The notes under the pieces: model-generated
Told to the model about the DNA's origin: nothing
Databases searched by the model: none
What the model saw: the letters and a program-made list of their open reading frames with translations, nothing else
Part shown: positions 47,831 to 59,249 of the stretch, piece by piece
Layout: each line of letters opens with the position of its first letter
Position numbering within the stretch: the stretch's first letter is position 1
Translations under genes and position numbers: made by a program
DNA from: Rana temporaria
Lineage: Eukaryota > Chordata > Amphibia > Anura > Ranidae
DNA length: 64,000 bases
NCBI RefSeq assembly: GCF_905171775.1
Contig: NC_053492.1
Coordinates: forward strand, 278,400,938-278,464,937
Reading direction: 5' to 3'

Positions 47831-48185
47831 GGGAACGGAAAGGGTTAATGCACCTGTCCAAGGAAGGAGTTTAAAGCAGACAGGAAGTGCAGGTGAGAGT
47901 GGAGGAGTGTAGGAGAGTCTGTGCATGGTGAATGGTGGACAAGGAAAGCTGTGGAAGCTATGAAAAGCTGTGAAAGGACTTGGCAGTGTGTTGCCTGAAA
48001 GCCTGCTACTGAAGGACTTACCTGCAAGGACTATTTAACTGCGATAGCAGTTCTGAGCTGTACAAGTCGGTGAGACTGTTATTTCCTTTGTTTTTGCTGC
48101 TGCTAAGCCATTTAAGTTTAATAAACCTTAGTTTTGATTTAAAAAGCCTGTGTCCTGCGATCAAGCTGGTCCCCCAAACATTACA
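47759..48185 (+). repeat. 3' LTR
   Basis: Reads as identical to the 5' LTR. Encodes the last residues of the polyprotein and carries AATAAA at 48120-48125. Confidence 0.93.
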
Positions 48186-48189
48186 CTGT

Positions 48190-49500
48190 GAAGATTATGG
48201 TGCCAATTTATAGCCACTGGAGTAAACCAGTTATATTGCCATCCTTGTTTAACTTTCTAATGCCTACATTTTCATTATCCCTATAGTCTTTCTAAATTAG
48301 CCTGGGCTGAAAATAATTTGCTATAGTATCTAAAGCACTTTCAAAATTATCTGAGAGTGAAACAGAATATTCCTGTGTGATGGAAGGTTTCAGATGGCCC
48401 CAGCTATCAAGCAGGTCATTGGAACCCTCACATGCCCAAAAATAATATTTTGATACTCTACACCTACATCGATTAAATTATACTTTTTAAATAGATTTTG
48501 CATAAAGTTTATACCTTTATGTTACCTTATTTAATTTCAAACCATGTATTTTCTCTCGACAAGAGCTTAATGGCACAATCATAAACAGTGAGTGAAAATG
48601 AAGCATAGTCTGTTCCTACAGGCTCTAAATGTACTCATTAGATGAAAAGCAGGATCATTTACTTTGTGATTGGCCTTAGATACCTACAGTACAAAGAAAT
48701 AACAGGAAATCAATATTAAATACACAGTATGTTCTTAACACTTCACAGTTAGTTAAAGGCCAACATTCCTGATTCAAAGTTATCTTTCTATCTGAGTATT
48801 GGCACATTATGCTCTGTTTTCTATGTATACTTTTGCTAATGTAAACAAATATAAAGTGCTTTTCAATTAGATTTTTCTTCTGGTAATTTTTAATGTGTGC
48901 TCATCCCTTGCGTCTGCCCCTCATAAGGCAAGAAAGCCTCACTTTGTAGGTTATGCCAATGGCTCAAGCTCAACATTCTCAATTAGAATGGAATTATTAC
49001 TGGGAGTTCTCAAAGACAGACACAAATGTTAGTCTGGAAAATCAGTATTGGTTTTATTCAGCCTGCATAATACTAAAATGCTGTAATACCGTTTGCTCTA
49101 TTGCTATCTTGGTACACTATTGTATATCTATATTACAATATACATTCTAATTTGCATCAATCTTACTTTTGAGATATTTCCTTCACCTTATAATAAAACA
49201 CAGTGCCATATGTCAGTGTGACCTATGTCTGTACCCCTACGTCTTTAACAGATATGTTAATGCCTAAAGCCAGTAAAGGTGCATTTGTCATTCAATAATC
49301 TATCCGTGAACTAAGTTCTGTCTCAAAAAAACTACGAGATCCAAGACATTCTTAAGTATCCTCATAGAGGGTATGGGAATGAGCCACTTCTCAATCAGCC
49401 TCCTAAGGACGATAACTTTAAGTACAAAAACGGCGTTTGGACTCAAACGCATTATCTCCATGTACCAGAATGGTTTTGGGTAGAAGCCCTTAGGTTGGTA
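48190..49500. other. No recognisable feature
   Basis: AT-rich target region of the retrotransposon. The last 200 bp may be further decayed Gypsy pol, but I cannot show it. Confidence 0.35.
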
Positions 49501-49504
49501 AATG

Positions 49505-49745
49505 ACGATACAACTTGCTGGGCAGTTTGGGGTTTCTAAGGCAGAAAAACATTTAACATGTTCATTTTGGTGCCCTGATTACAAGAAAGATGTAAAGAGC
49601 TACGTGGCCTTGTGTCTGACCCGTGCACACAGTAAAACACCCCAATCTTCTCCTGTTGGGTTACTCTAGCCACCCCCTGTTCCATCAAGACCATGGGGTC
49701 AATTTCTATCAACATATTTACTACATTACAGGAGAATTAAGAGAA
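49505..49745 (+). pseudogene. Decayed Gypsy integrase zinc-finger region
   Basis: Reading 'cttgctgggcag' onward gives LAGQFGVSKAEKHL, CPDYKKDVKSYVALC, SKTPQSSPVGLL and PPPVPSRPWGQF. This is the HHCC finger and linker of a conventional Gypsy integrase, with the second cysteine pair damaged and one stop. It is separated from its own C-terminal part by the repeat at 49763-51503. Confidence 0.7.
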
Positions 49746-49762
49746 ATTTACTTATACTTTAA

Positions 49763-51503
49763 CCACTTCAATACAGGGCACTTTTGATGACACTTTGAAT
49801 GACAATTACTCAGTCATACTACACTGTACCCAAACACAATTTTTATCATTTTTTTCTCACAAATAGAGATTTCTTTTGGTGGTATTTAATCACCACTGGG
49901 TTTAAATTGTATTGCAATTTAAGTGAAAAAATAACAAATTTTGTTTTCGTTTCTATTCAAAAATTTTGCAAATAAGTCATTTTTTTCTTCATAAATTTGT
50001 GCCAAAATGTATACTGCTACATATCTTTGATAAAAAAATATCCCAAATTAGTGGACATTATTTAGTTTGTGTGAAAGTTATAGAGTCTACAAGCTATGGT
50101 GCAAATCATTGAAAATGTATCACACCTGATGTACTTTAGGCCTCTCATTTCTTAATACATTCTGCTACTCCTCCTGAGTATAGCGATACCACATGTGCGA
50201 GGCCAGGACAATAGAAACGCCCATAAAATTACCCCATTTTGGAAAGTAAACACCCCAATGTATAATCTGTGAGGCATAATGAGTCTTTTGAATTGTTTAT
50301 TTTTTCCAGATGCATTTTTTTTACACAAAGTTGTCCATTTATTAGATATTTCCAACACATAGCATGAAAATAGCAAAAATGACACCTCAAAATACATTAT
50401 GCTACTCCTCCTTAGTATGGGGATACCACATATGTGAGACTTTTACACAGCTTGGCCACATACAGAGGCCCAACATCCAAGTTGCACCGTCAAGCGTTCT
50501 AGGAGCATAAATTACACATCTAATTTGATGACGACATATCACACTTTTGAAGGCCCTGGAGCACCAGGACAATGGAGATGCGCACAAAATGACCTCATCT
50601 TGGAAAGCAAACACCCCCAACATATAATCTATGAGGCATAATGAGTCTTTTGAACGGTTCATTTTTTTCCATACATTTTTGGAAAATGTGGGAAAAAAAA
50701 TGGGCTCATGGGACAGGTATTCCCGATGGGATGATAGGTACTCTGACGGAATGACAGGTACTCTGAGGGGATAACAGGTACTCAGATGGGGTGACAGGTA
50801 CTCCTAATGGGGTGATAGGTACTCCTGACGGGATGACAGGTACTCATATGGGGTTATAGGTGCTCAGATGGGGTGACAGGTACTCCTGATGGGATGAAAG
50901 GTACTAAATGATGGGATTATAGGTACTCCGATGAGCTCACAGACAGGTACTCAGATTATATGACAGGTACTCTGATGAGCTAAGACAGGTACTCAGATGG
51001 GATGATGATGACAGGTCCTCTTTATTCAGGTGGGGCAATCTGGGCACAGTATTTTCACAATGTGGTCACTCACTGTTTCCACGATCTCCTCCTCACACTG
51101 GATTTATGTGTGAGGAGGAGAACCCGGTAACAGCCAGTTACCGGCGTTGTGTTTACATTTGTGACCGGCTGTGATTGGACACAGCTGGTCATGTGGTAAA
51201 GAGCAAATTTCATTGGCTCTTTACCCCGATAAGGGCTGAGTTTTGTCCAAGGGACAAGCCTCAACCCTGATCGCCGCGCTGCGTGCCTCCAGGGGCAAGC
51301 ACGAGCGGCGTACACGGTGGCCGGCTGTGACTAAGCACAGCCAGTCACGTGGTAAAAAGCCAATTTTATTGGCTCTTTACCCTGATCTGGGAGGGACTGT
51401 GTCGCTAGGGACACGCCCGATCCCCGATTGCCACGATCTGGGAACCCGGGTGCCCCCTGCGGATGTCATATGACAATGGGCCAGTATGTAAAGGTTAAAA
51501 GAG
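49763..51503 (+). repeat. Ranid-type dispersed repeat with internal tandem arrays
   Basis: Begins 'tttaaccacttcaa' and ends 'tgtaaaggttaaa', a short inverted match. Its 5' block ('atagagatttcttttggtgg') corresponds to a diverged block in 1-824. It then contains two direct sub-repeats (50150-50390 and 50390-50690), a minisatellite (50716-51015) and two tandem blocks with 'attggctctttacc' at 51210-51225 and 51369-51383. No coding capacity. It interrupts a Gypsy pol remnant. Confidence 0.55.
50716..51015. repeat. Minisatellite, roughly 22-bp unit
   Basis: About twelve imperfect copies of 'gatgggatgacaggtactc' with small insertions. Confidence 0.85.
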
Positions 51504-51925
51504 GCTCAGAAATATTACAAGAAGGCCTCTAAATGCCTTACATTTCATGTGGGTGACAAAGCTTGTTTATCTACCAAAAAATTCAAGGGTTATGTTCCAT
51601 CTGTTAAGATGGGTCAAAAGTTTGTGGGACCATTCCAGATTTTTGGTCACCTTTTACTTATAACTTAATGACAGTATAAGAATTCAAGTTTTCTGGAAGA
51701 ACTCTTCCACATTCTTCACCTGTTGAGGTACATGGTGAAACATTATTTGTTGGTTAAAATAATTCTTTATTACAGTATTTTTAGGAACACATTACAATAT
51801 CTGGTTAAATTGGAAAGGATAAGGACCCGATGAAAATTTTTGGGACCCTGAGGCGAATGTTCATGTTCCCAGATTGACAGAAAAGTTCCATCAGAGATAT
51901 CAGGAATTTTTGAACGATTAATTGC
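51488..51925 (+). pseudogene. Decayed Gypsy integrase C-terminus with chromodomain
   Basis: Frame-shifted translation yields EAQKYYKKASK, FHVGDKACLSTKKFKG, KMGQKFVGPFQIFG and later YLVKLERIRTR-type and GPDENFWDPEANVHV words, ending FHQRYQEFL. The GPF-containing module followed by a chromodomain is the 3' end of chromovirus-type Gypsy pol. It is collinear with the fragment at 49505-49745; the integrase core between them is missing. Confidence 0.7.
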
Positions 51926-54482
51926 AGTATGTCAGCGATAATGATTATTTATTAAAATGCTATACCACAGCGCTTCTAAAAATTGTAATTATTAAATATA
52001 ACTACACTGACCTAATTAAAGCGTCTGTTACCCCAATACGTAATATTCCTGATATGTGCCTGTTGTACCATGTACTTGTTTGAGAAAGTATCCTGTTATC
52101 TTTGTATTGCTTCCTTTATGTGAAATCCCCAGTGTTCCTGCTAGTCTCCTTGCTTTTCTATTAAAAACGTACCACACTAAGCAGGAGTGCACATCGTGGT
52201 CAGTTCTCTTGCTATGCTGGGAACTCTGTGTACACTCCTCCAATGATCAGACTTGTGCCGACACCCCCCCCCCCCCCCCGCTGAACAGCCATTCAATAGC
52301 AAGCTCAGTGTGCTGCTGCATCTCCATCCCCCAGCTCTTACGCAGCTGAGAACAGAGGAAATGTGATCACTTATAAAAAAAATTAAAAAAGGTATTTAGA
52401 ATGTTTTTGTATATCTATACAAAAAATGTTTTCCCTTCATTTCTTGGTTGTTTTACAAGGTGATTGTTTACAATCACTTTAATTATCTCCTGAATTTGTG
52501 CACTATGTACATATTTTAAGCACAATAAAATGATGTGAAAGTATGGACTACGGAAATAGAAAAATAAATACAAATGTATTTATCAATAAGCTCTTTCACA
52601 GTCATGGGTATCAATAGGATTAATCATGTAACATGGACACATAGAATTATTATTCCACAAGGAAAAACACAACTTATATGGCTAAAATTAGGATACATTC
52701 GACCATTTACTGTCCACGTATAGGTATCACAACCAAAGTATAGTGTACAAATAAACTAACTAACCTAGCAGACAACTAGGTCTGCATTTATCAGACTGTT
52801 ACCTTTGCTTCCTCTGCAACGGATTAAAGGGGTCGAGTCTATCTACCGGCTGTGAAAATACAGTTCGAATTCAATGGAATGTAATTTCAAAATCTAGAAC
52901 ACAAATAAGAAAATATATATGTTTATTGGTAAATTACATTAATAAGTAAGATGGACGTTTTTCAAAGTAATCAAATTATACTTTACCTGTCACAGTGCTA
53001 CTGGAGTGAGCCCACAGGTGAGCAGGTGACACGGGATCCCCCAGGGTGTGGTGTCTAATACCAGCCGGTATTCTGCCAGGGACCCCCTCACAAGGGTTTG
53101 GGCTTAGCTGCGTGATGACCCCATGTCACGACCCCCCAGGTTCAACCTGCTCGCAAGGAGAGTACCAGAAGATACTGGCAGATGCGGATGGATGGATGAA
53201 GCAAATGGCGGCCGTATAGCGAGCCAAGGTCTGGGCAGTCTGCAGACAACATAGTCATGAGAACTAGCCGAGTTGCTACACAAGAGATCAGTTCAAGAGA
53301 GGTTAGGTTAAGCAGGTTACACAAAGGGCGCAGGTGTTGCCCAAGCAACCACAAACTGGTCTGAGTGGAATTTAAATAGAGAAGCACATGGGAGGCGGGA
53401 CAAGAAGTAGCAGGAAGGAAGGATATAAAAGGTAACAGGTGAAGCTGGCAACACCCATAGATGCTGAGTGCAGCAAGAGCTGAACACAAGCTTATGGAAC
53501 CTTACCAGGAGCCATCTGACCTACAGCAGTAAAAGGTAAGACACAGATCAGCTGATCCGTGACATTACCCACTATGTTATTGGTGCTGCATTAAGAGCCA
53601 CACCCCAGTAGGACCTTCCAGCAAATCAATCATGCGTTGCAGACTCAGGTAGCATATTGTATGAGAGCGTACTGATGAAGGCTGATCTCTCTTCCTAAGA
53701 GCGTGATGATCTAAGGTGATTGTGAGAATTCAAGACGGTGATGGTCCTCAAGATGGCGATTTAAGATGGTTCCCCTATTTCGCTCTGAAATTCCCTTTTG
53801 TTCCCAAAAATCTTTTTATCCAGGGAACAGCCTAAAGGGTGTAGTTTGGAATATTTACTCACATCTGATTGGGGAGTAATATTATCAATTAACTGATTGT
53901 TTACTCAGTCAGTAGTTTTACTTGTCCACCAGATGGCACTCTAGGACATGTCCCTTTTAGATGGGATATAATATGTTTATTCCTGGGTCAATTTAAACAT
54001 GTCACTGTACTGATAGGGTGTATAGTTATATTCTCCCTTTAAGGCCCTCCTACTGTTTCCGTGAAATTTGACTGAACACACCCACTATTTGATGTGATTT
54101 GGAGGGTGTGTGTAGGGGGAGGGGTTTTGTGGGGCCGTGGTTAAGTTCCTGCACCTATTGTTTGAGAAAAAAAGCCCTGGTGTTCAGTATTATTTGAAAT
54201 ACTAATTTTTTAGGGTATTTTCATCTAAAGCATGTAACATTGGCTGAAGTGTGTGATTTTATCTAGCAATACATATTAAGGCATTAAATACTCATGTCTG
54301 GATAATAAATACAACATTTCATAATTTTCCATCTTATTCCTGAGTCATTTATTATAGAACATAACAATTTCCCACTTCATAATCATAATACATGTACATT
54401 ATTCTATATTTAACAAGTAAATCCAACTCATTGTTTTGGTATATGTCCAGCTATATCTATCAATCTTGGTGTTAATTTCCTC
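51926..54482. other. No gene; poly-C tract and possible LTR fragment
   Basis: A poly-C tract occupies 52264-52279. 52985-53575 is GC-richer and may be LTR or internal sequence of an old retroelement, but no ends are definable. Open frames such as 53142-53489 on the minus strand show no motif. Confidence 0.35.
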
Positions 54483-54500
54483 AGGCTGGGTTCACACATA

Positions 54501-56042
54501 CAGTATCTCACAAAAGTGAGTACACACCTCACATTTTTGTAAATATTTTATTATATCTTTTCATGTGAAAACACTGAAGAAATGACACGTTGCTACAATG
54601 CAAAGTAGTGAATCTACAGCTTGTATAACAGTGAAAATCTGCAGTCCCCTCAAAATAACTCAACACACAGCCAGTGACTCTTTAGTGTTACAAGGTCTTA
54701 GGTGTTAATGGGGAGCAGGTGTGTTAAATGTGGTGTTATCACTCTCACTCTCTCATACTGGTCACTGGAAGTTCAACATGGCACCTCATGGCAAAGAACT
54801 CTCGGAGGATCTGAAAAAAAGAATTGTTGCTCTACATAAAGATGGCCTAGGCTATGAGAAGATTGCCAAGACCCTGAAACTTAGCTGCAGCATGGTGACC
54901 AATACCATACAGCGGTTTAACAGGACAGGTTCCACTTAGAACAGGCCTCGCCATGGTCGACAAAAGAAGTTGAGTGCACATGCTCAGCGTCATATCCAGA
55001 GGTCGTCTTTGGGAAATTGATGCAGGAGTGCTTCCAGCATTGCTGCAGAGGTTGAAGGGGTGGGTGGTCAGCCTGTCAGTACTCAGACCATACACTGCAC
55101 ACTGCATCAAATTGGTCTGTATGCCTGTCATCCCAGAAGGAAGCCTCTTCTAAAGATGATACACAAGAAAGCCCGCAAACAGTTTTCTGAAGAGAAGCAG
55201 ACTAAGGACATGGATTACTTTTAACCATGTCCTGTGGTTTGATGAGACCATGATAAGCTTATTTGATTCAGATGGTTTCAAGCGTGTGTGATGGCAACCA
55301 GGTGAGGAATACAAAGACAAGTGTGTCTTGCCTACAGTCAAGCACGGTGGTGGAAGTGTCATGGTCTGGGCCTGCATAAGTGCTACCAGCACTGGAGAGC
55401 TACAGTTCATTGAGGGAGCCATGAATGCCAACATGTACTGTGACATACTGAAGCAGAGCATGATCCTCTCTCTTCAGAGACTGGGCTGCAGGGCAGTATT
55501 CCAACATGTTAATGACCCCAAGTACACCTCTAAGATGACCACTGCCTTGCTAAAGAAGCTGAGAGTAAAGGTAATGGACTGGCTAAGCATGTTTCCAGAC
55601 CTAAACCCTATTGAGCATCTGTGGGGCATCCTCAAACAGAAGGTGGTGGAGTGCAAGATCGCTAACATCCACCAGCTCTGTGATGTTGTCATAGAGGAGT
55701 TGAAGAGGACTCCAGTGACAACCTGTGAAGTCCTGGTGAACTCCATGCCCAAGATAGTTAAGGCAATGCTGGAAAATAATAGTGGCCACACAAAATATTG
55801 ACACTTTGCGCCCAATTTGTACATTTTCACATAGGAATGTACTCACTTTTGTTGCCAGCGGTTTAGACATTAATGGCTGTGTGTTTATTTTGAGGGGACA
55901 GCAAATTTACACTGTTATACAAGCTGTAATCTCACTTCTTTACATTGTAGCAAAGTGTCATTTCTTCAGTGTTGTCACATGAAAAGATATAATAAAATAT
56001 TTACAAAAATGTGAGGGGTGTACTCACTTTTGTGAGATACTG
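54501..56042 (+). mobile_element. Tc1-like transposon, inactive
   Basis: 1,542 bp flanked by TA on each side (54499-54500, 56043-56044). Terminal inverted repeats begin CAGTATCTCACAAAAGTGAG and extend about 190 bp with scattered mismatches. It encodes a broken transposase in the sense orientation. The terminus sequence is, from memory, that of a Tc1 lineage spread widely in fish and amphibians. Confidence 0.92.
54779..55800 (+). pseudogene. Tc1 transposase pseudogene
   Basis: The N-terminal paired-like DNA-binding region is read from ATG 54779 (KELSEDLKKRIVALHKDG, then a helix ending IQRFNRTGST) to a stop at 54937. Downstream pieces in shifted frames carry the catalytic region: DETMISLF with the first Asp, then FQHVNDPKYTS, then DLNPIEHLWGIL with the Glu. 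The position of the second catalytic Asp, normally in a DNDPK motif, is Val (GTT at 55508-55510). Several stops and frameshifts precede 55328; from there 157 codons are open to TGA at 55799. Both the frame damage and the lost Asp make it inactive. Confidence 0.88.
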
Positions 56043-56292
56043 TATGTGGCAGCAGTTTCATTGCGACAGTCTGGTGCAGTTCTGATCACCGGTTCACGTG
56101 CGATTTAGGTGCAAATTTTTACCTGAAATCGCACTGAACTGGACCCAAAATCGCACAGGACCCTTTTTAAAACAAAACCGCGGCCAGAAGTGTGAACCGG
56201 CTCCATTGAAAGCTGGAAACTAATTACGCTAAGAGATTGGATTAAGAGATTGGACTTTAAACGGCACATGGGTACTTTATGTAAAAATCTAA

Positions 56293-56682
56293 GGCCCCAT
56301 GCACACGAGAAGCTGCTAAACTCGAGTTCAGAGGCATTTGGGCATTTTTTTCAACTGCCCCTGAACACATTTAATGTTATCCTATGTGTCCATGCACACA
56401 ATCACGTTTTTTGGCATTTTAAAGCAGTTGGGTTTATGTCCGTTTTTTCAGACGCAAAATTTTGGGTTCAGAAGCGTTTTATTTTTGCGTATTAAACTTT
56501 GGGAGGGTCTACAATGTCTTTGAGATAAGCACTGACAGCCGCAAACGCGGTAAAACGCCGCAAATCGCGGCAAAACGCTGCGCAATTCGCGGCAAAAACA
56601 GGCCTTTTTTTAAACGCCGGTTTTTGCCTTTGAAAACGTGAATTTAGAGGTGTTTGTAATTGCTTCTCGTGTGCATGGGGCC
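56293..56682. mobile_element. Harbinger-like MITE, perfect TAA duplication
   Basis: Ends GGCCCCATGCACACGAGAAG and CTTCTCGTGTGCATGGGGCC are perfect inverted repeats for 20 bp (some authors might choose slightly different ends). TAA flanks both sides (56290-56292, 56683-56685). 390 bp, rich in 'aaacgccgcaaatcgcgg'-type words. No coding capacity. Confidence 0.78.
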
Positions 56683-56910
56683 TAAGGGTTTTATTGTAGA
56701 AATATATAAAAAGACAGTAATACATACAAAACTGTTTATATAGTAATTATCTATTATTCTATTAACACTTCCAACAACTATAGTTATTTAGATAAACTCA
56801 GATGAGTAATACTACACATCCAACAAACAATAATGGTTAAACAGTACAAGTGTGAAGTGAATAGCCTTAAGATGGGTCCAAATACAGAAGAATTTTCTTG
56901 CTCTGCTCTA

Positions 56911-56945
56911 CATGTTTCATGTATCGTGACGCTTCTTCAGGAGCA
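56911..56945 (-). ncRNA. Hammerhead-like core (candidate)
   Basis: On the minus strand CTGAAGA (complement of 56934-56940) fits the CTGANGA box exactly, and GAAA (complement of 56915-56918) follows 15 bases later, then CATGTAG with a GTA triplet. The internal stem is poorly paired, so it is probably a decayed copy. Confidence 0.4.
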
Positions 56946-57235
56946 TAGTAGTAAACAGGTTGTATCAAGTAGTGTAACACAGACCTAGATACCAAAGCAC
57001 TGGCAATAAACCTAGAGTGGGTAGCCAGTCGCGATTGTAAGAATCATAGTAGACAGCAAGGTAAAACACAGTCTGCTGGTAAGCAAAGAAGGATTTTGCG
57101 GATATAGTAAACTCAAACCACCAGGGTATGTATAGGAGTGGAGTTATTACATCAGATAGGCCAAGGCAGTCTGTCCAAAATAATGCCCAAGGATGATAAC
57201 GTGCCCAAGCTCTTGAAAGCGTGGGTGGGTGGCGT

Positions 57236-57313
57236 GGTTAGCGATCCTGTTGGTACCTTCCTGTGAGCTGCTGTTTAGCAGCTCACAGGAAGGTACCAAC
57301 AGGATCGCTAACC
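57236..57313. repeat. Perfect 37-bp palindrome with 4-bp loop
   Basis: 57236-57272 and 57277-57313 are exact reverse complements, separated by GTTT. A weaker outer pairing (57167-57185 with 57314-57331) continues the stem after a 50-bp one-sided segment. Confidence 0.95.
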
Positions 57314-57635
57314 ATTATTTTGGACAGACTGTCTTAGTGAGATCACTAAATTAGTTTCCATTTACAAATATCGGGACATTGGCACATTTCTACCTGTGCA
57401 TCCACAGTGTCACCCTGTGAGGATGCACATTTAAGCAATCCTTTTTAGAATCCATTGAAAGCTGGTCTGATTCACATGTTATGCAAATTAAATTGATTAA
57501 AAACACATCCAATGCGCATATATGTGAACCATGCCTCAAGGTCCCATTATTTGTTTTTCATACCAACCCATATATCTGTCTAAATCAGAGCTCACAGTTC
57601 TGAGTTAAAGTGGAACTTTAGTAAAAAAAAATTAA

Positions 57636-58377
57636 GGCCCAGATTCTCAAAAGAGATACGACGGCGCATCTCCAGATACGTCATCGTATCTCTGCCTAGT
57701 GCCGTCATATCTATGCGACTGATTCTTAGAATCAGTTACGCATGGATATTCATTAGATCCGACAGGCGTAAGTCTCTTACGCCATCGGATCTTAACTGCA
57801 AATTTTTTTTTGCCCGCTAGGTGGCGCTTCCGTCGATTTCCCCGTTGAGTATGCAAATTAGCTAGATACGCGAATTCCCGAACGTACGCGCGGCCGATGC
57901 AGTAAAGTTACGACGTTTACGTTAAGCCTTTCCTGGCGTAAAGTTGCCCCTGGGTCTATGAGGCGCAGTCAATGTTAAGTATGGTCGTCGTTCCCGCGTC
58001 GAAAATTAAAAAATTTACGTTGTTTGCGTAAGTCGTCCGTGAATGGGGCTGGACGTCATTTACGTCCACGTCAAAACCAATACGTCCTTGCGCCGTATTA
58101 GGAGCAATGCACACTGGGAGATTTCCACGGACGGGGCATGCGCTGTTCGTGAAAAACTTCAATGACATCGAGTCACAGTTGATTATGATAAAACACGCTC
58201 CCCCTTCCACATTTGAATTAGGCGGGCTTACGCCGGACGATTTACGTTACACCGCCGCAACTTACGGAGCAAGTGCTTTGAGACTACAGCACCTGCCCAT
58301 GTAAGTTGCGGCGGCGTAACATAAATCAGATGCGTTACGCCGCCGCGAAGATACGCCAGTCTACGAGAATCTGGCCC
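57636..58377. mobile_element. MITE with GGCCCAGATTCTC ends, TAA duplication
   Basis: Ends GGCCCAGATTCTC at 57636 and GAGAATCTGGCCC at 58377, flanked by TAA at 57633-57635 and 58378-58380. It shares the ordered subterminal hairpins with 59250-59515 and 6853-7542 ('gacggcg', 'gcgactgattcttagaatca', 'atccgacaggcgtaagtc'). Interior CpG-rich, 742 bp. Confidence 0.78.
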
Positions 58378-58380
58378 TAA

Positions 58381-59246
58381 GTCATGCTGGATCACTTCAG
58401 GCTGGCCTATTTTGCAGGTATAGCTATGTAAAACATAAACAAAAAGTCCCCATACTGTTTAAAACCCAGTAGTACACTTTCTCACCCCATTCTGCACATG
58501 CTCAGTTGCTTTCTATGTGTAGGCATTTTAGGTACTGCTGTATTAAACTCTTCTATCCTGCCATGGTGCTGCACATGTGATCAGTTAGGACACCAGTCAT
58601 TTGATGGTTTGACAGTTTGATTGAGGACACAATTAAATCAAACTGTTTTTTTAAACTGGAAATACTGGTAAATCTATGGATTTAGTTCCAATTTATGATT
58701 TACAGCTGGGGCTTTGGGCTTCAGCAACGTGGCAGCCTCCAGCAAGAAGAAACATGAACACTGCTGGAGGCAATTTACAGCACACACTAATTTTGGTAGC
58801 ATAATTTTTAATGTAGAATGTATGTTCCTTGCTAAAGAACATTATTTTTTATCACGTTTTTATGGGTAAATTTCCACTTTGAGAATAGGAAGGGTCATTG
58901 TTAAAGCTATAAGTGTTTTTTTGTGTGGATAAAGTTATTATTGCAAGGACAGTGGTTGCTCTTTATATATGAACATAAAAGTCAGTGTACGGAGTTGCAT
59001 TAAGAATAGAAGGGGTGATTGCTAGAGCTACAATTGTAAAATGTAACAATGTAAAAAATATAGAAGTGATTAGAACAACCAGAAATCAAAGAAAAATCCA
59101 GGCAATTGTAATATTTAGAAGAAAGCATCAGCAATAGCAGTCTACATGTTCCCTTAGTACAGGTTTCTTTGAGGCTGATTGTCGCCACCCTGGACATTTT
59201 ATTGGATAAACCATGGTTTGTAGCATACTAGCATATCTACAGTAAA
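58381..59246. other. No recognisable feature
   Basis: AT-rich sequence without recognisable elements. Confidence 0.4.
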
Positions 59247-59249
59247 TTA

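Larger units (their letters stand above)
42749..48185 (+). mobile_element. Gmr1-like Ty3/Gypsy LTR retrotransposon, apparently intact
   Basis: 5,437 bp bounded by 427-bp LTRs that read as identical, with TG...CA ends and a CTGT duplication at 42745-42748 and 48186-48189. The order is LTR, primer-binding region, one gag-pol frame, polypurine tract, LTR. Integrase lies upstream of reverse transcriptase, the defining feature of the Gmr1-like clade of deuterostome Gypsy elements, while the YLDD reverse transcriptase and GPF-containing integrase are Gypsy-like rather than Copia-like. Identical LTRs and an open frame mark it as the youngest insertion in the window. Confidence 0.93.
56217..57450. 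mobile_element. Hairpin-type insertion with 15-bp target duplication
   Basis: Bracketed by TCCATTGAAAGCTGG at 56202-56216 and 57451-57465, splitting the host MITE. After removing the nested MITE (56293-56682) about 840 bp remain, with a hammerhead-like core on the minus strand near 56911-56945 and a perfect palindrome at 57236-57313. The word 'ttttggacagactg' (57318-57331, and inverted at 57167-57180) recurs at 60241-60254 in another insertion of this type. Confidence 0.7.
54483..57536. mobile_element. Old MITE (GGTTCACA ends) hosting two larger insertions
   Basis: The left end AGGCTGGGTTCACACATA and right end TATATGTGAACCATGCCT are imperfect inverted repeats. The original element is the sum of 54483-54500, 56045-56216 and 57466-57536, about 260 bp. 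It was interrupted by a Tc1 element and by a 1.2-kb hairpin-type element. No target duplication of the host MITE is clear. Confidence 0.55.
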
